A stretch of 64,000 nucleotides of DNA from CAVXWV01 sp963695415 (GTDB lineage: Bacteria > Chloroflexota > Anaerolineae > Anaerolineales > UBA4823), in NCBI GenBank assembly GCA_963695415.1, contig CAVOGL010000008.1, positions 372,001 to 436,000 on the forward strand, read 5' to 3'. The position numbers and the translations under genes were made by a program. The notes under the pieces were generated by a model. It saw only the letters and a program-made list of their open reading frames with translations. It did no database searches and was not told the origin of the DNA. Shown in pieces: positions 48,419-55,976 of the stretch. The stretch's first letter is position 1; the number at the start of each line of letters is the position of its first letter.

Positions 48419-49672
48419 TCAGGAGGACGGGACCCAGGTCCAGTGCCCGTGTGGGTTTTTACGACCACCGGTGCTGGTGATGTAGCCGGCGGCGATGTTG
48501 TTGCCCTGAACCAGCCTGGATTTTGCGCGGTAGACCGTGCGCTCGCTGAAACCCTCGGTGAGACCGAAGGCAACCACGTCCTTGGGTTTATGCAGGCGGA
48601 CCTCGCTGTCCTGCATGAAGTCTGCCAGCCAGCGCGCGCAGAGATCGACCTGCAATAATTCCTTGTTGGGCTGCGGGGCAGAAACCCATTTCAGGTTGAC
48701 GCCGCGAGGCTCGACGGCTTCGAGCTCAAAGCCAAGCGCGGGCTGCGGGGGAGCGACATTGGTCTTGATCACCGCCAGGCGGCGCGGGGAACTCAGGTCG
48801 ATGCCTTCGCCCTCCTGAACCAGGCTCATACCCATCACCGAGCGCGTCATGGCGATGATCGACCCTGAGCCGCGGATGTCGTCGATGCTCATGTACCAAC
48901 CACGCCCGCGGAAACCCGCCTTGCGCAGGTGGTGGATGATGAGCATGGCGAGGTTGTAATCCTGCGCCAGGTCGCTGAGGAATTGAAGCAGGCCGCGCAT
49001 CTCCTCCACATAGTTTTCGCTGCGAGTGGTGATGTTGGCAAAAGCATCGATGACGACCAGGTCGGGACGGGTGGTGTACACCTCTTCGATGAACAAGTCC
49101 TTGTGGAGGGGATTGTCCAGGTCGATATAACCGCAGTCTCCCGGCTGCTTGATGAAGAGGCGCTTCATATCCAGGTCCCAGGCACGCAGGCGCTCGAAGA
49201 GGATCTGGGGCGAGTTTTCGGCATCGACATAGATGGCGCGCATGCCGGGGCGGAAGCAGCCAGCGCCGTCGTAGAAGGGTTCGGCGTTGATGACACGGCG
49301 GCAGAGGTCGAGGGCGAGGAGGGACTTGCCGGTGCCGGGGGAAGCGGCGAGCATGCTGAGCATGCCGCGAGGGATCCAGCCATCCCAAAGAAATTCGATG
49401 GGGGCAACGGTGGGCTCAAGCTCTGCGGCAGTGGGGAGGGAATGGTAGCCGGCGCCAGGGAGTGAGTGTTCGATCTGTGTGCGAAAGGTTGTCCTTTCTT
49501 CCTGGTTGAACGGAAGAGCAACGATGGCTTCGACTTCTTTGCCAGGCTGGCAGTTGTCCATTGCCTGCCAGGCAAGGCGGTAGATGCCGGTGAAATCATC
49601 GAGTGAGAAGGGGGTCGAAATACGAGCGAGGCGGTCGGTGATTGCCTGAACTTGCATGCGGGTGGTGATCAA
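48419..49672 (-). CDS. RepA-like AAA ATPase (RecA fold)
   Basis: A 417-residue protein. The N-terminal part (residues 1-85) is unassigned. The RecA-fold ATPase has Walker A MLAASPGTGKSLLALDLCRR, DAENSPQILFERL, Walker B RPDLVVIDAFANI and AMLIIHHLRKAG. This is the AAA_25/RepA-helicase pattern of plasmid and phage replication proteins. The C-terminus has a winged-helix-like segment (KPKDVVAFGLTEGFSERTVY). A TTG start with AAGGAG fits best. Flanking repeat arrays and orphan genes suggest a mobile-element remnant. Confidence 0.82.
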   Translation of the reverse strand: MITTRMQVQAITDRLARISTPFSLDDFTGIYRLAWQAMDNCQPGKEVEAIVALPFNQEERTTFRTQIEHSLPGAGYHSLPTAAELEPTVAPIEFLWDGWIPRGMLSMLAASPGTGKSLLALDLCRRVINAEPFYDGAGCFRPGMRAIYVDAENSPQILFERLRAWDLDMKRLFIKQPGDCGYIDLDNPLHKDLFIEEVYTTRPDLVVIDAFANITTRSENYVEEMRGLLQFLSDLAQDYNLAMLIIHHLRKAGFRGRGWYMSIDDIRGSGSIIAMTRSVMGMSLVQEGEGIDLSSPRRLAVIKTNVAPPQPALGFELEAVEPRGVNLKWVSAPQPNKELLQVDLCARWLADFMQDSEVRLHKPKDVVAFGLTEGFSERTVYRAKSRLVQGNNIAAGYITSTGGRKNPHGHWTWVPSS

Positions 49673-49771
49673 ATTTTCTCCTTTGATGTGTGAGAACTGG
49701 TTGGGGTGAAATCGAGGAACAGTGGGGTGGTGAGATGGTTTTATGGAGGCATGGGGTGGGTCCTTTTTTTT

Positions 49772-49945
49772 GACACGAAGGGCTCGAAGAAGGGAGAAGG
49801 TTCACGAAGATTTTTGATGGAACCGCAAAGCGCGCGAAGGACGCGAAGGAAGCGGGCGCGACGCGAAGGGCTCGAAGAAGGGAGAAGGTTCACGAAGATT
49901 TTTAATGGAACCGCAAAGGACACAAAGGACGCGAAGGAAAAACTT
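49772..49945. repeat. 88-bp direct repeat, two copies
   Basis: Copy 1 begins at 49772 and copy 2 at 49860. They share GAAGGGCTCGAAGAAGGGAG and TTCACGAAGATTTTT and end with variants of AACCGCAAAG. A related sequence occurs at 51478-51560. It is non-coding and fills most of the gap between the RepA-like gene and the 110-residue gene. Confidence 0.75.
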
Positions 49946-49977
49946 TTTTTATTTTAAAAAATCTGTGGGAATCTGTG

Positions 49978-50310
49978 TCATCTGTGGTTAGGATTCCCTT
50001 GGCGGATCTTGTCAACGACGGTCTGCAGAACGTTGAGCAGGGCTTTGTTCTCAGCATCATCGCCTGACTGGCGGTCGAGGGCGAGCTGGACTTCGAAGAG
50101 CTTGGCGAGCCTGCCGGCGATGTATCCGAGGGCGTTCATGGTCTGGAACATCTCTTTGAGCGACCCGGCTTCCATCACCAGCGCGAGCATGCGGCGGATG
50201 AAGATGCGCAGCAGGGCGATCTCCTCACCGGGGCTGGCTTCCTTGATGAGCGCAAACAACTTTGTCTCTTCCTTCGACAGCCCGGCAGCATAGATGAGCA
50301 GCTCGGTCAT
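49978..50310 (-). CDS. Helical hypothetical protein (110 aa)
   Basis: A 110-residue, mostly helical protein (IALLRIFIRRMLALVMEAGS, ALGYIAGRLAKLFEVQLALD). No family was recognised. Its ATG overlaps the stop of the 67-residue gene (ATGA at 50307-50310), so the two are coupled. It lies upstream of the RepA-like gene in the same direction and may belong to the same element. Confidence 0.65.
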   Translation of the reverse strand: MTELLIYAAGLSKEETKLFALIKEASPGEEIALLRIFIRRMLALVMEAGSLKEMFQTMNALGYIAGRLAKLFEVQLALDRQSGDDAENKALLNVLQTVVDKIRQGNPNHR

Positions 50311-50510
50311 GTGCTCGCTCGAGCTGCCGAGCTGCCGGGCAGATGCCTGGCGAGCACATCCTGTTTGGGCGATTCAGCGCGCCGAGACCTGCCGCGCCTG
50401 CGTTTGGGATCTGGCGCCTGATCAAGCCCTGCGCCACTCACCCCGGGCACAACCTGACCAGCCTGGACGGCGCCTGCCCTGCTGTTTCCAGCTGCTTTTT
50501 CATCTGCCAT
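50307..50510 (-). CDS. Small basic disordered protein (67 aa)
   Basis: A 67-residue protein with a basic run (DPKRRRGRSRRAE) and little hydrophobic content, suggesting nucleic-acid binding or disorder. It is coupled to the 110-residue gene by an ATGA overlap, the main reason for accepting it. No family was recognised. Confidence 0.5.
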   Translation of the reverse strand: MADEKAAGNSRAGAVQAGQVVPGVSGAGLDQAPDPKRRRGRSRRAESPKQDVLARHLPGSSAARAST

Positions 50511-50968
50511 ACCCGCCTCTATTCCCGTTCAAGCCGCTGCGCGGCGCCAGCAGATGCGCCGCCATCGGGAGAGAAACACCAGCATTCAAGACTCCTCCTT
50601 TGTCTTTCGCCAAAACAGAATATGTGATTGTGGTTGAAAGCATCATAAAAAAGGGTGGACGGTTAACAGGTCTATTATAGCACAAATGTTCTATATGAGC
50701 AAGGTGTATTTTTTGTGAGGTTTGGGCTTGAACATTTTCAAGCAGAACCATCAACGAATGGGTCACGAATAAACGAATGGATCATCCCTGAAGCACCCAC
50801 CCCAACCCTGCCAAGGCACCCACCCCAACCCTCCCAAGGCACCCACCCCTCCCTGAAGGCACCCACCCCAACCCTGCCCAAGGCACCCACCCCAACCCTC
50901 CCTAAAGGGAGGGAGTGAGTCCGTCGGAGGGTGAGGGGTTGTATAATTGGGTACGGAGGAGAGCAGTT
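50511..50968. other. Intergenic region with C-rich tandem repeat
   Basis: From 50791 to about 50911 a roughly 24-bp C-rich unit (around AAGGCACCCACCCCAACCCT) recurs five times with length variation. The following gggagggagtgagtccg to gtgagggg belongs to a dispersed family. TATAAT at 50942-50947 probably serves the next plus-strand gene. The first 280 bases show nothing recognisable. Confidence 0.6.
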
Positions 50969-51502
50969 ATGCCATTTGCAAAAAAGTTCCGGGCGATGAT
51001 GAATTTTCCCTTTCCCGGCGAGAGGGTGGGCGATTTTTCGGTGGAGAGTGTCGATGTCCATGACGAGAAAAGCGGCGGGGAAGGGTATGTGTATGGGGTG
51101 CGCATGGTGCTGCGTGGACCTGGCGGAGTGCAGGGGGTGAAGCGTGCGCTGAGGGCTTTTTTCTCCCAGCATCCGACCACGTTTTCAGGATACGGCAATC
51201 CCTACCAGCTGTGGTTCAGGAAAGCGGAGGTCGAGAGCCTTGGCGAACAGCGCTACGCGGTGAGCGTGAAAGGAGCCGGGGCGCGGGTGCATCTCGAGCA
51301 AGAGCTGAGGCGGTTCTTGCTAAGCCTCAGCGAAGAGAACGCCCTGCCAGCTCCCGGCGACACAGCAGCCCAGGAAGCGCTGGTCGAAGCATACCTGGAA
51401 CGCTACCGCCAGAATATCCAGCGGCAGGTGGAGGGGTATAACAGGAGACTGAAGACCGAGGACGGAGGACCGGGATTTGACACGAAGATCTCGAAGAAAT
51501 GA
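50969..51502 (+). CDS. Hypothetical protein (177 aa)
   Basis: A 177-residue protein starting at an ATG preceded by GGAGGAG, with TATAAT further upstream. The first half is beta-rich (FSVESVDVHDEKSGGEGYVY); the second half is helical. The end (DTKISKK) is coded by the start of a dispersed repeat, so the gene may originally have ended elsewhere. No family was recognised. Confidence 0.6.
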   Translation: MPFAKKFRAMMNFPFPGERVGDFSVESVDVHDEKSGGEGYVYGVRMVLRGPGGVQGVKRALRAFFSQHPTTFSGYGNPYQLWFRKAEVESLGEQRYAVSVKGAGARVHLEQELRRFLLSLSEENALPAPGDTAAQEALVEAYLERYRQNIQRQVEGYNRRLKTEDGGPGFDTKISKK

Positions 51503-51754
51503 AAAGGGGCACGAAGGTTTTTGGTTTTTACTCGCAGAGCACGCGGAGAACGCAGGGGAGAGCAAAGAGGAAACGCGGATTGCACGGATTTTGGGATGAC
51601 GCGGATTTTCTTTTTTAATACGAATGAAAACGAATGGACGAATGGGGCGAATGGTTGGTGTGTGTGAGGGGCGTCATTGAATGGGAACACGAATAAACGA
51701 ATTTGGATTGATGAGGAGCGTGTAAAACCACAATGGTTCTGGTTATAAACCACC
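51503..51754. repeat. Dispersed repeat mosaic
   Basis: Fragments such as acgcggattgcacggatttt, taatacgaatgaaaacgaat and cacgaataaacgaattt resemble stretches at 17.16-17.24 kb and 50.75-50.78 kb. No gene is supported. Confidence 0.55.
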
Positions 51755-52610
51755 TTAAATCACCTTCCCTAATCCCTGCTCCCACATCGCAAACCCACCC
51801 CGGAAGATCCTGATTTGATCAGCAAAAGGCAACTGCTCCAATTCAGCGCGTTTGAAGAGAGTGCTGTTTGGGTTGTAATCCACCAGGAAGATAATGAATT
51901 GGACTGACTTTATATTGGGGTTGATCGTTAGAAGTCTTGAGTGCATTAATTCGATCCAGCGGTTGGTTAAAGAGCCCCAGATCTAATTTCTGCTTGAAGA
52001 TCCCCTCAAATTCAGCGGTAATTCCAGCATAATCCTGCTTCATTGCATCATAATAGCGAGTAAGCTGATCGTGTAATTTTCCGATATCCTGGTTCAGGGC
52101 GAATTTCACCTCCATCAGGCAAAGAGGAACCACGTCGCCTTTCTTACGACCCTGCCGCTTCCAGAAAATACCCACCAGATCAAACCTGCCTCTGGGATCA
52201 GCGTACTGCCGGTCGATGATGAAATACTCGCTGTTGTTACGGTGTTCGTCGTTGTTAGCACGGATGATCAGCTGCTCGTATTCGATTTCGAGCGAAGACT
52301 GACCATGTTTAATGATGTTTTCTTTCAGAGAGGGGATGCGATTAATGAAATTATGCACAGAAGCATCATCCATCAGATCCGGGATGGGCATTCCATTGGT
52401 GAATTTCGCATGACATTCAGCCTTATACCTGGTTGGGTCGATCTCGGATAATTTCAGCAGAGAATTACCTTTGTAGTAGACGTTGAGGTAATTGGCTCGG
52501 ATCTGCAGGTCAAGGTCCGGGTCACCTTGCACTATTTTGAGGATACCGGATAAGAAACCTTGTTCAAGGTTATGCATGAAGCTGGGGCTTAATTTTCTTG
52601 TGTGGTTCAT
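51755..52610 (-). CDS. PD-(D/E)XK nuclease-fold protein, frameshifted
   Basis: A protein of about 284 residues. The probable nuclease core is GRFDLVGIFWKRQG (Asp) followed by LCLMEVKFALN (ExK), with a preceding Glu-rich helix, so the active-site pattern D...ExK is complete. The C-terminal about 60 residues are in another frame: a surplus base near 51931-51932 joins NALKT to LTINPNIKSVQFIIFLV. The shifted end looks like a conserved beta strand and a final helix. It is the last gene of the defence-like minus-strand train. Its specific family was not recognised. Confidence 0.72.
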
Positions 52611-52706
52611 GTGTTTGTTCCCAATAGAAATACACTCGACATCAAATTATGTGAACCAGTTTTTGTGAAATCAAAAAAGTCTTTTTTCCAGAAAGGATTG
52701 TTACAC

Positions 52707-53183
52707 CTATGTCTTAAGGAAAATTCCTAATATGTCCCACCTGTCCTTCCAGGCTTCGACGCGATGGGTTGCAACGGCATGGTGGTCCGAACCGGGAGTC
52801 TCCGGTCGGACGCCCCCATGGGACGCCAGCCACTCACGATGCTTCACGTAAATATCGTTCCTGAACCACCAGTCCGGCATAATGTAGAAATCCGGGTTAT
52901 TCATGGAGACGGAAAAATCCACCAGGATCCAGAAATCTTTCACCTCTGGCGGTTCATCGCCGGTTCGCCCCTCGGTGGTGCGCACCTGAAAAGTCCCGGC
53001 GGTGCGCGATTTGACCCGGATGGTGACTTCTCGGGCTCCATCCGGGGAGCTGGCGACCAGCAAGTTTTTCCTCTGGGCGGTTATGCGTCGGACCTGGGCT
53101 CCCCTACGGGATAGCTCCTGCTCGACGTGCTGCATTGCCAGCTTGCCAATCTGTTGCGGGTTACTTCTTGTTGAGGTGTTCAT
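52707..53183 (-). CDS. Restriction-endonuclease-like small protein with degenerate catalytic residues
   Basis: A 158-residue protein with the small PD-(D/E)XK layout: N-terminal helix (KLAMQHVEQELSRRGAQV), strand pair with NLLVASSPDGAREVTIRVKS, then FWILVDFSV and FYIMPDWWF. In active relatives the strand start is Asp and the central motif is (E/Q)xK; here they read Asn and RVK, so catalysis may be lost. It resembles in layout the 151-residue protein at 54680-55135. GGGAG precedes the ATG. Confidence 0.6.
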   Translation of the reverse strand: MNTSTRSNPQQIGKLAMQHVEQELSRRGAQVRRITAQRKNLLVASSPDGAREVTIRVKSRTAGTFQVRTTEGRTGDEPPEVKDFWILVDFSVSMNNPDFYIMPDWWFRNDIYVKHREWLASHGGVRPETPGSDHHAVATHRVEAWKDRWDILGIFLKT

Positions 53184-53272
53184 TTAGAGTCTCCCTTCAA
53201 TCCAATTGGGAAAAGAACCCCATATTCATTCAGGAGTAAAAATTTCAACGGAATTATGGATACCTAGAACCG

Positions 53273-53647
53273 CTAACGATTAAGTACAAACTCAGCAAGC
53301 AATTTTTGGATGCTCTTGATATCCGTTCCTTTTTTGAATTCCCTTTGAATGGGGTTCATGTTTCCTGAAATATATATTTTCATTTCTGCGTCCATATCAA
53401 AGGTGCCTGCGCTTTCCACCGAGAAATGACTGATCGATTTATACGGGATGGAATGATATTCCGCTTTCTTCCCCGTATAACCCTGCTTATCGATCAAGAT
53501 GAGGCGTTTATCCGTGAAAATATACAGATCGCGGACCACACGAAAGCCTCTTACCAGCTTCTCACCAGCAATCAACAGAGCATCCATTTCTTTTTGCACT
53601 TCTTTAATATCCACCTCTGAAGCATTACCGAATAACCCTTGTAACAT
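53273..53647 (-). CDS. Bacterial PH-domain protein
   Basis: A 124-residue protein starting at ATG 53647 with GGGAGG five bases upstream. A short helix is followed by a PH-like domain: RVVRDLYIFTDKRLILIDKQ, KKAEYHSIPYKSISHFSVES and DIKSIQKLLAEFVLN as the closing helix. It resembles the bacterial PH (YvbH/YdjX-type) families. The function is unknown; PH domains of this kind often occur near membranes or in stress operons. An upstream reading frame belongs to the IS and is not part of it. IS982 lies 43 bases upstream and may have cut it from its promoter. Confidence 0.82.
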   Translation of the reverse strand: MLQGLFGNASEVDIKEVQKEMDALLIAGEKLVRGFRVVRDLYIFTDKRLILIDKQGYTGKKAEYHSIPYKSISHFSVESAGTFDMDAEMKIYISGNMNPIQREFKKGTDIKSIQKLLAEFVLNR

Positions 53648-53689
53648 TGAGAACCTCCCGCTTAAGAATTTTTGTTGTGATATTGGAAT

Positions 53690-54680
53690 ATTTAACGTGA
53701 GTTCGGGATAAAGAGAGGGTCTCCAAAAGGGAGTAAACTTTTGTCTCCACAACCAAAGTCCAATCCCCAAGGAGCCCTCAATGGAAAGTTTACTCGAGTT
53801 GTATTGCGATGTCGATGATTTTTGCCAGGTATTTTTACCTTTCTGGAACCAACAACAACTTGCCAGCGGAGAGAAGCTGCGCCAGCGAGCTCGATCCTTG
53901 AGTATCAGTGAGATCATGACCATCTTGATTGCCTTCCATCAGTCGCATTACCGGGACTTCAAAGCCTATTACACTCAGCAGGTCTTGAAAGCCTGGCGCT
54001 CAGAGTTCCCAACCTTGGTCAGCTACACCCGCTTTGTCGAATACATTCCTTCTGTGCTCGTGCCGTTGATCGTGTACCTGCGTACTTGCTGCCTGGGTGA
54101 ATGTACTGGTATCTCCTTCATCGACTCGACTGCATTGGATGTCTGTCTCAATCAACGCATCCATTGTCACAAAGTGTTCGCCGGTCTAGCTGCCCGTGGG
54201 CAAACCTCAATGGGTTGGTTTTTTGGCTTCAAGTTGCATCTGGTGGTCAACGACCGAGGCGAGATCTTACGTTTTTGCATCACCCCTGGCAACGTCGATG
54301 ACCGTAAACCTGTACCCGGACTATCTAAGCACTTGTTTGGTAAGCTCTTCGGAGACAAAGGCTACATTTCCCAAGCTCTTGCCAATTCCTTACGGGAGAT
54401 GTTTGATATTCAACTGATTACCAAGCTACGCAAGAACATGAAGAACCAGTTGATGACCTTGTCAGATCGTATCCTTTTACGTCGCCGGGCGATCATCGAG
54501 ACGATCATTGATCAACTCAAAAACATCTCTCAGATTGAGCACTCTCGCCATCGTAGTTTTCCGAATTTCGTTGTAAATGTGCTGTGTGGTCTGATCGCAT
54601 ATTGTCGCAGACCTTCGAAACCGTCCCTGGGCTTGGACATTTTGCTGCCCTTGCCCGCTTAACCCGAATTCACGTTAAAT
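53690..54680 (+). mobile_element. IS982 family insertion sequence
   Basis: About 990 bp with terminal inverted repeats of about 22 bp (53690-53711 and 54659-54680, sharing TTTAACGTGA and TTCGGG, two mismatches). One transposase gene fills it. No clear target-site duplication was found by eye. It lies between the 151-residue nuclease gene, whose stop touches the right end, and the PH-domain gene. The transposase frame is intact. Confidence 0.9.
53781..54662 (+). CDS. IS982 family transposase
   Basis: A 293-residue DDE transposase. Catalytic acids are probably the Asp in GISFIDSTALDVC, the Asp in GKLFGDKGYIS and the Glu in RRAIIETIIDQLKN. The surroundings (HKVFAGLAARGQTSMGWFFG, SRHRSFPNFVVNVLCGLIAY) are typical of IS982. 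AAGGAG precedes the ATG. Its length matches complete family members, so it is probably active or recently so. Confidence 0.95.
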   Translation: MESLLELYCDVDDFCQVFLPFWNQQQLASGEKLRQRARSLSISEIMTILIAFHQSHYRDFKAYYTQQVLKAWRSEFPTLVSYTRFVEYIPSVLVPLIVYLRTCCLGECTGISFIDSTALDVCLNQRIHCHKVFAGLAARGQTSMGWFFGFKLHLVVNDRGEILRFCITPGNVDDRKPVPGLSKHLFGKLFGDKGYISQALANSLREMFDIQLITKLRKNMKNQLMTLSDRILLRRRAIIETIIDQLKNISQIEHSRHRSFPNFVVNVLCGLIAYCRRPSKPSLGLDILLPLPA

Positions 54681-55135
54681 TACCAATCCAACAAATGAAA
54701 GGCGTTTTCATACCTGCAAAACCTTGGGCGCGGCTTAACGCCTTCTTTCGTAACGCTGGTGAAAACGATCGAATAACGCCCTTTTGATTTTCCAGACTTA
54801 TTTTTCCGGGCCTCCGCGATTAGATCAAACGAAGGTATGACCCAATAAGTTTCTGCCTGTTCAGAATAAAAGATGAAGTAGAAGTTTTCGCGTGGTTGTC
54901 GGATCTCCATTGCCGCAAAGGTTCCGGCATTTCTGGGTGAAGCATGCATAGAACGTGCCTTGATTTGGATATCTAGATACCGTAGCTGACCATCTTTTTC
55001 CTGCCGGATAATGCAGTCGATCTGCTGATCGTCCACAAGGGTCATATAGACATCGTGCCCACGGCGTAACAACTCCGCCACAGCGATGTATTCCTGACGC
55101 TTACCGAAGGAGGCTGAAGAGCGAAAGCTGGTCAT
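54680..55135 (-). CDS. PD-(D/E)XK-fold small nuclease-like protein
   Basis: A 151-residue protein. The helix GKRQEYIAVAELLRRGHDVY is followed by QQIDCIIRQEKDG (Asp) and RYLDIQIKARS (QxK), then FYFIFYSEQAETYWVIPSFD. The complete D...QxK pattern makes nuclease activity plausible. Similar folds without obvious specificity domains occur in restriction and repair operons. It follows the CBS-HEPN-like gene by 24 bases. The IS982 right end lies exactly at its stop codon, so the protein is intact. Confidence 0.7.
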   Translation of the reverse strand: MTSFRSSASFGKRQEYIAVAELLRRGHDVYMTLVDDQQIDCIIRQEKDGQLRYLDIQIKARSMHASPRNAGTFAAMEIRQPRENFYFIFYSEQAETYWVIPSFDLIAEARKNKSGKSKGRYSIVFTSVTKEGVKPRPRFCRYENAFHLLDW

Positions 55136-55159
55136 ATTACACTGGATCGATTAGGAGAA

Positions 55160-55948
55160 TTAATCGACCTTTAAAATTGGAGAGTTGAGAATCCTATGGA
55201 TTCTTTGCAAACGTTTATTTAATATTATTAAACCCCCAGGCATTTTTTCCAGTAAAGGTTTTACAAGGTGCATGGTACAGGTTCTTAGATCGTTTATCCC
55301 ACTTAAACCCTGTTTGACTTGATTCATTGACGTAAATCCAAGGCTTTTGCGAAGTGACTCTGTCTTTTTAATGATCGTCAGCATATCGGAGAGATAAAGT
55401 AGTTCGATGATATCCACATCAACATTCTGTTCGAGCATCTTATTAATCCTGCATTTAATATTCCTTGATCGGGCTTTAGAAATTGTAGTAAGGATTTTCC
55501 CTTCGTTGAGTTCAGGTTCACTGCGGATAAGCTCGCTTAATTTAAGCTCCACATCCCCAATGAGTGTATAAATATAGGTTCTTGCCGGTAGCTTATTCAA
55601 GTCTGCTGGAGTAACAATACCAATGATGTCATGATATTTGTAAACCAGAAATCCTGGTTTTTGGGTTGACACAAACAACTCTACCAATTCTGAAATTGGC
55701 ATGTCGTGTGTGATTAGCCAATCCATTTTGAGTGGTTGAATTTTTCCATCACTTAGTGCTGTCTTTACACCAGTTATCTGGCCATCCTTTTTTACTGGTA
55801 TCACATCAAACTTCAATTTACCATCATCTGTAATGCAGGAAGCGTTCAGACCTTCCAGATCCCAGAACGTAAGGGATTCATATGGAGTCATAATAAATTC
55901 CACTGTATACAATTTTCTGAGATTAGTTCTGAGAGCAGAATCGGTCAC
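55160..55948 (-). CDS. CBS-domain protein with HEPN-like C-terminal domain
   Basis: A 262-residue protein. Residues about 15-120 look like a CBS pair (ITDDGKLKFDVIPVKKDGQI, then PGFLVYKYHDIIGIVTPADL). The C-terminal about 130 residues are helical and end in GINDLRTCTMHLVKPLL, in which R-T-C-T-M-H matches the RX4-6H active-site motif of HEPN RNases. CBS modules bind adenine nucleotides, so a nucleotide-controlled RNase is a reasonable hypothesis. The GTG start has AGGATG upstream. It begins 28 bases after the McrB stop and precedes the small nuclease by 24 bases. Confidence 0.6.
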   Translation of the reverse strand: MTDSALRTNLRKLYTVEFIMTPYESLTFWDLEGLNASCITDDGKLKFDVIPVKKDGQITGVKTALSDGKIQPLKMDWLITHDMPISELVELFVSTQKPGFLVYKYHDIIGIVTPADLNKLPARTYIYTLIGDVELKLSELIRSEPELNEGKILTTISKARSRNIKCRINKMLEQNVDVDIIELLYLSDMLTIIKKTESLRKSLGFTSMNQVKQGLSGINDLRTCTMHLVKPLLEKMPGGLIILNKRLQRIHRILNSPILKVD

Positions 55949-55976
55949 GATAATTCATCCTTACTTAATATACTTT

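Noticed and set aside
53648..53923. N-terminal extension of the PH-domain protein
   Set aside because: It is antisense to the IS982 left end and lies upstream of a good ribosome-binding site and ATG at 53647.
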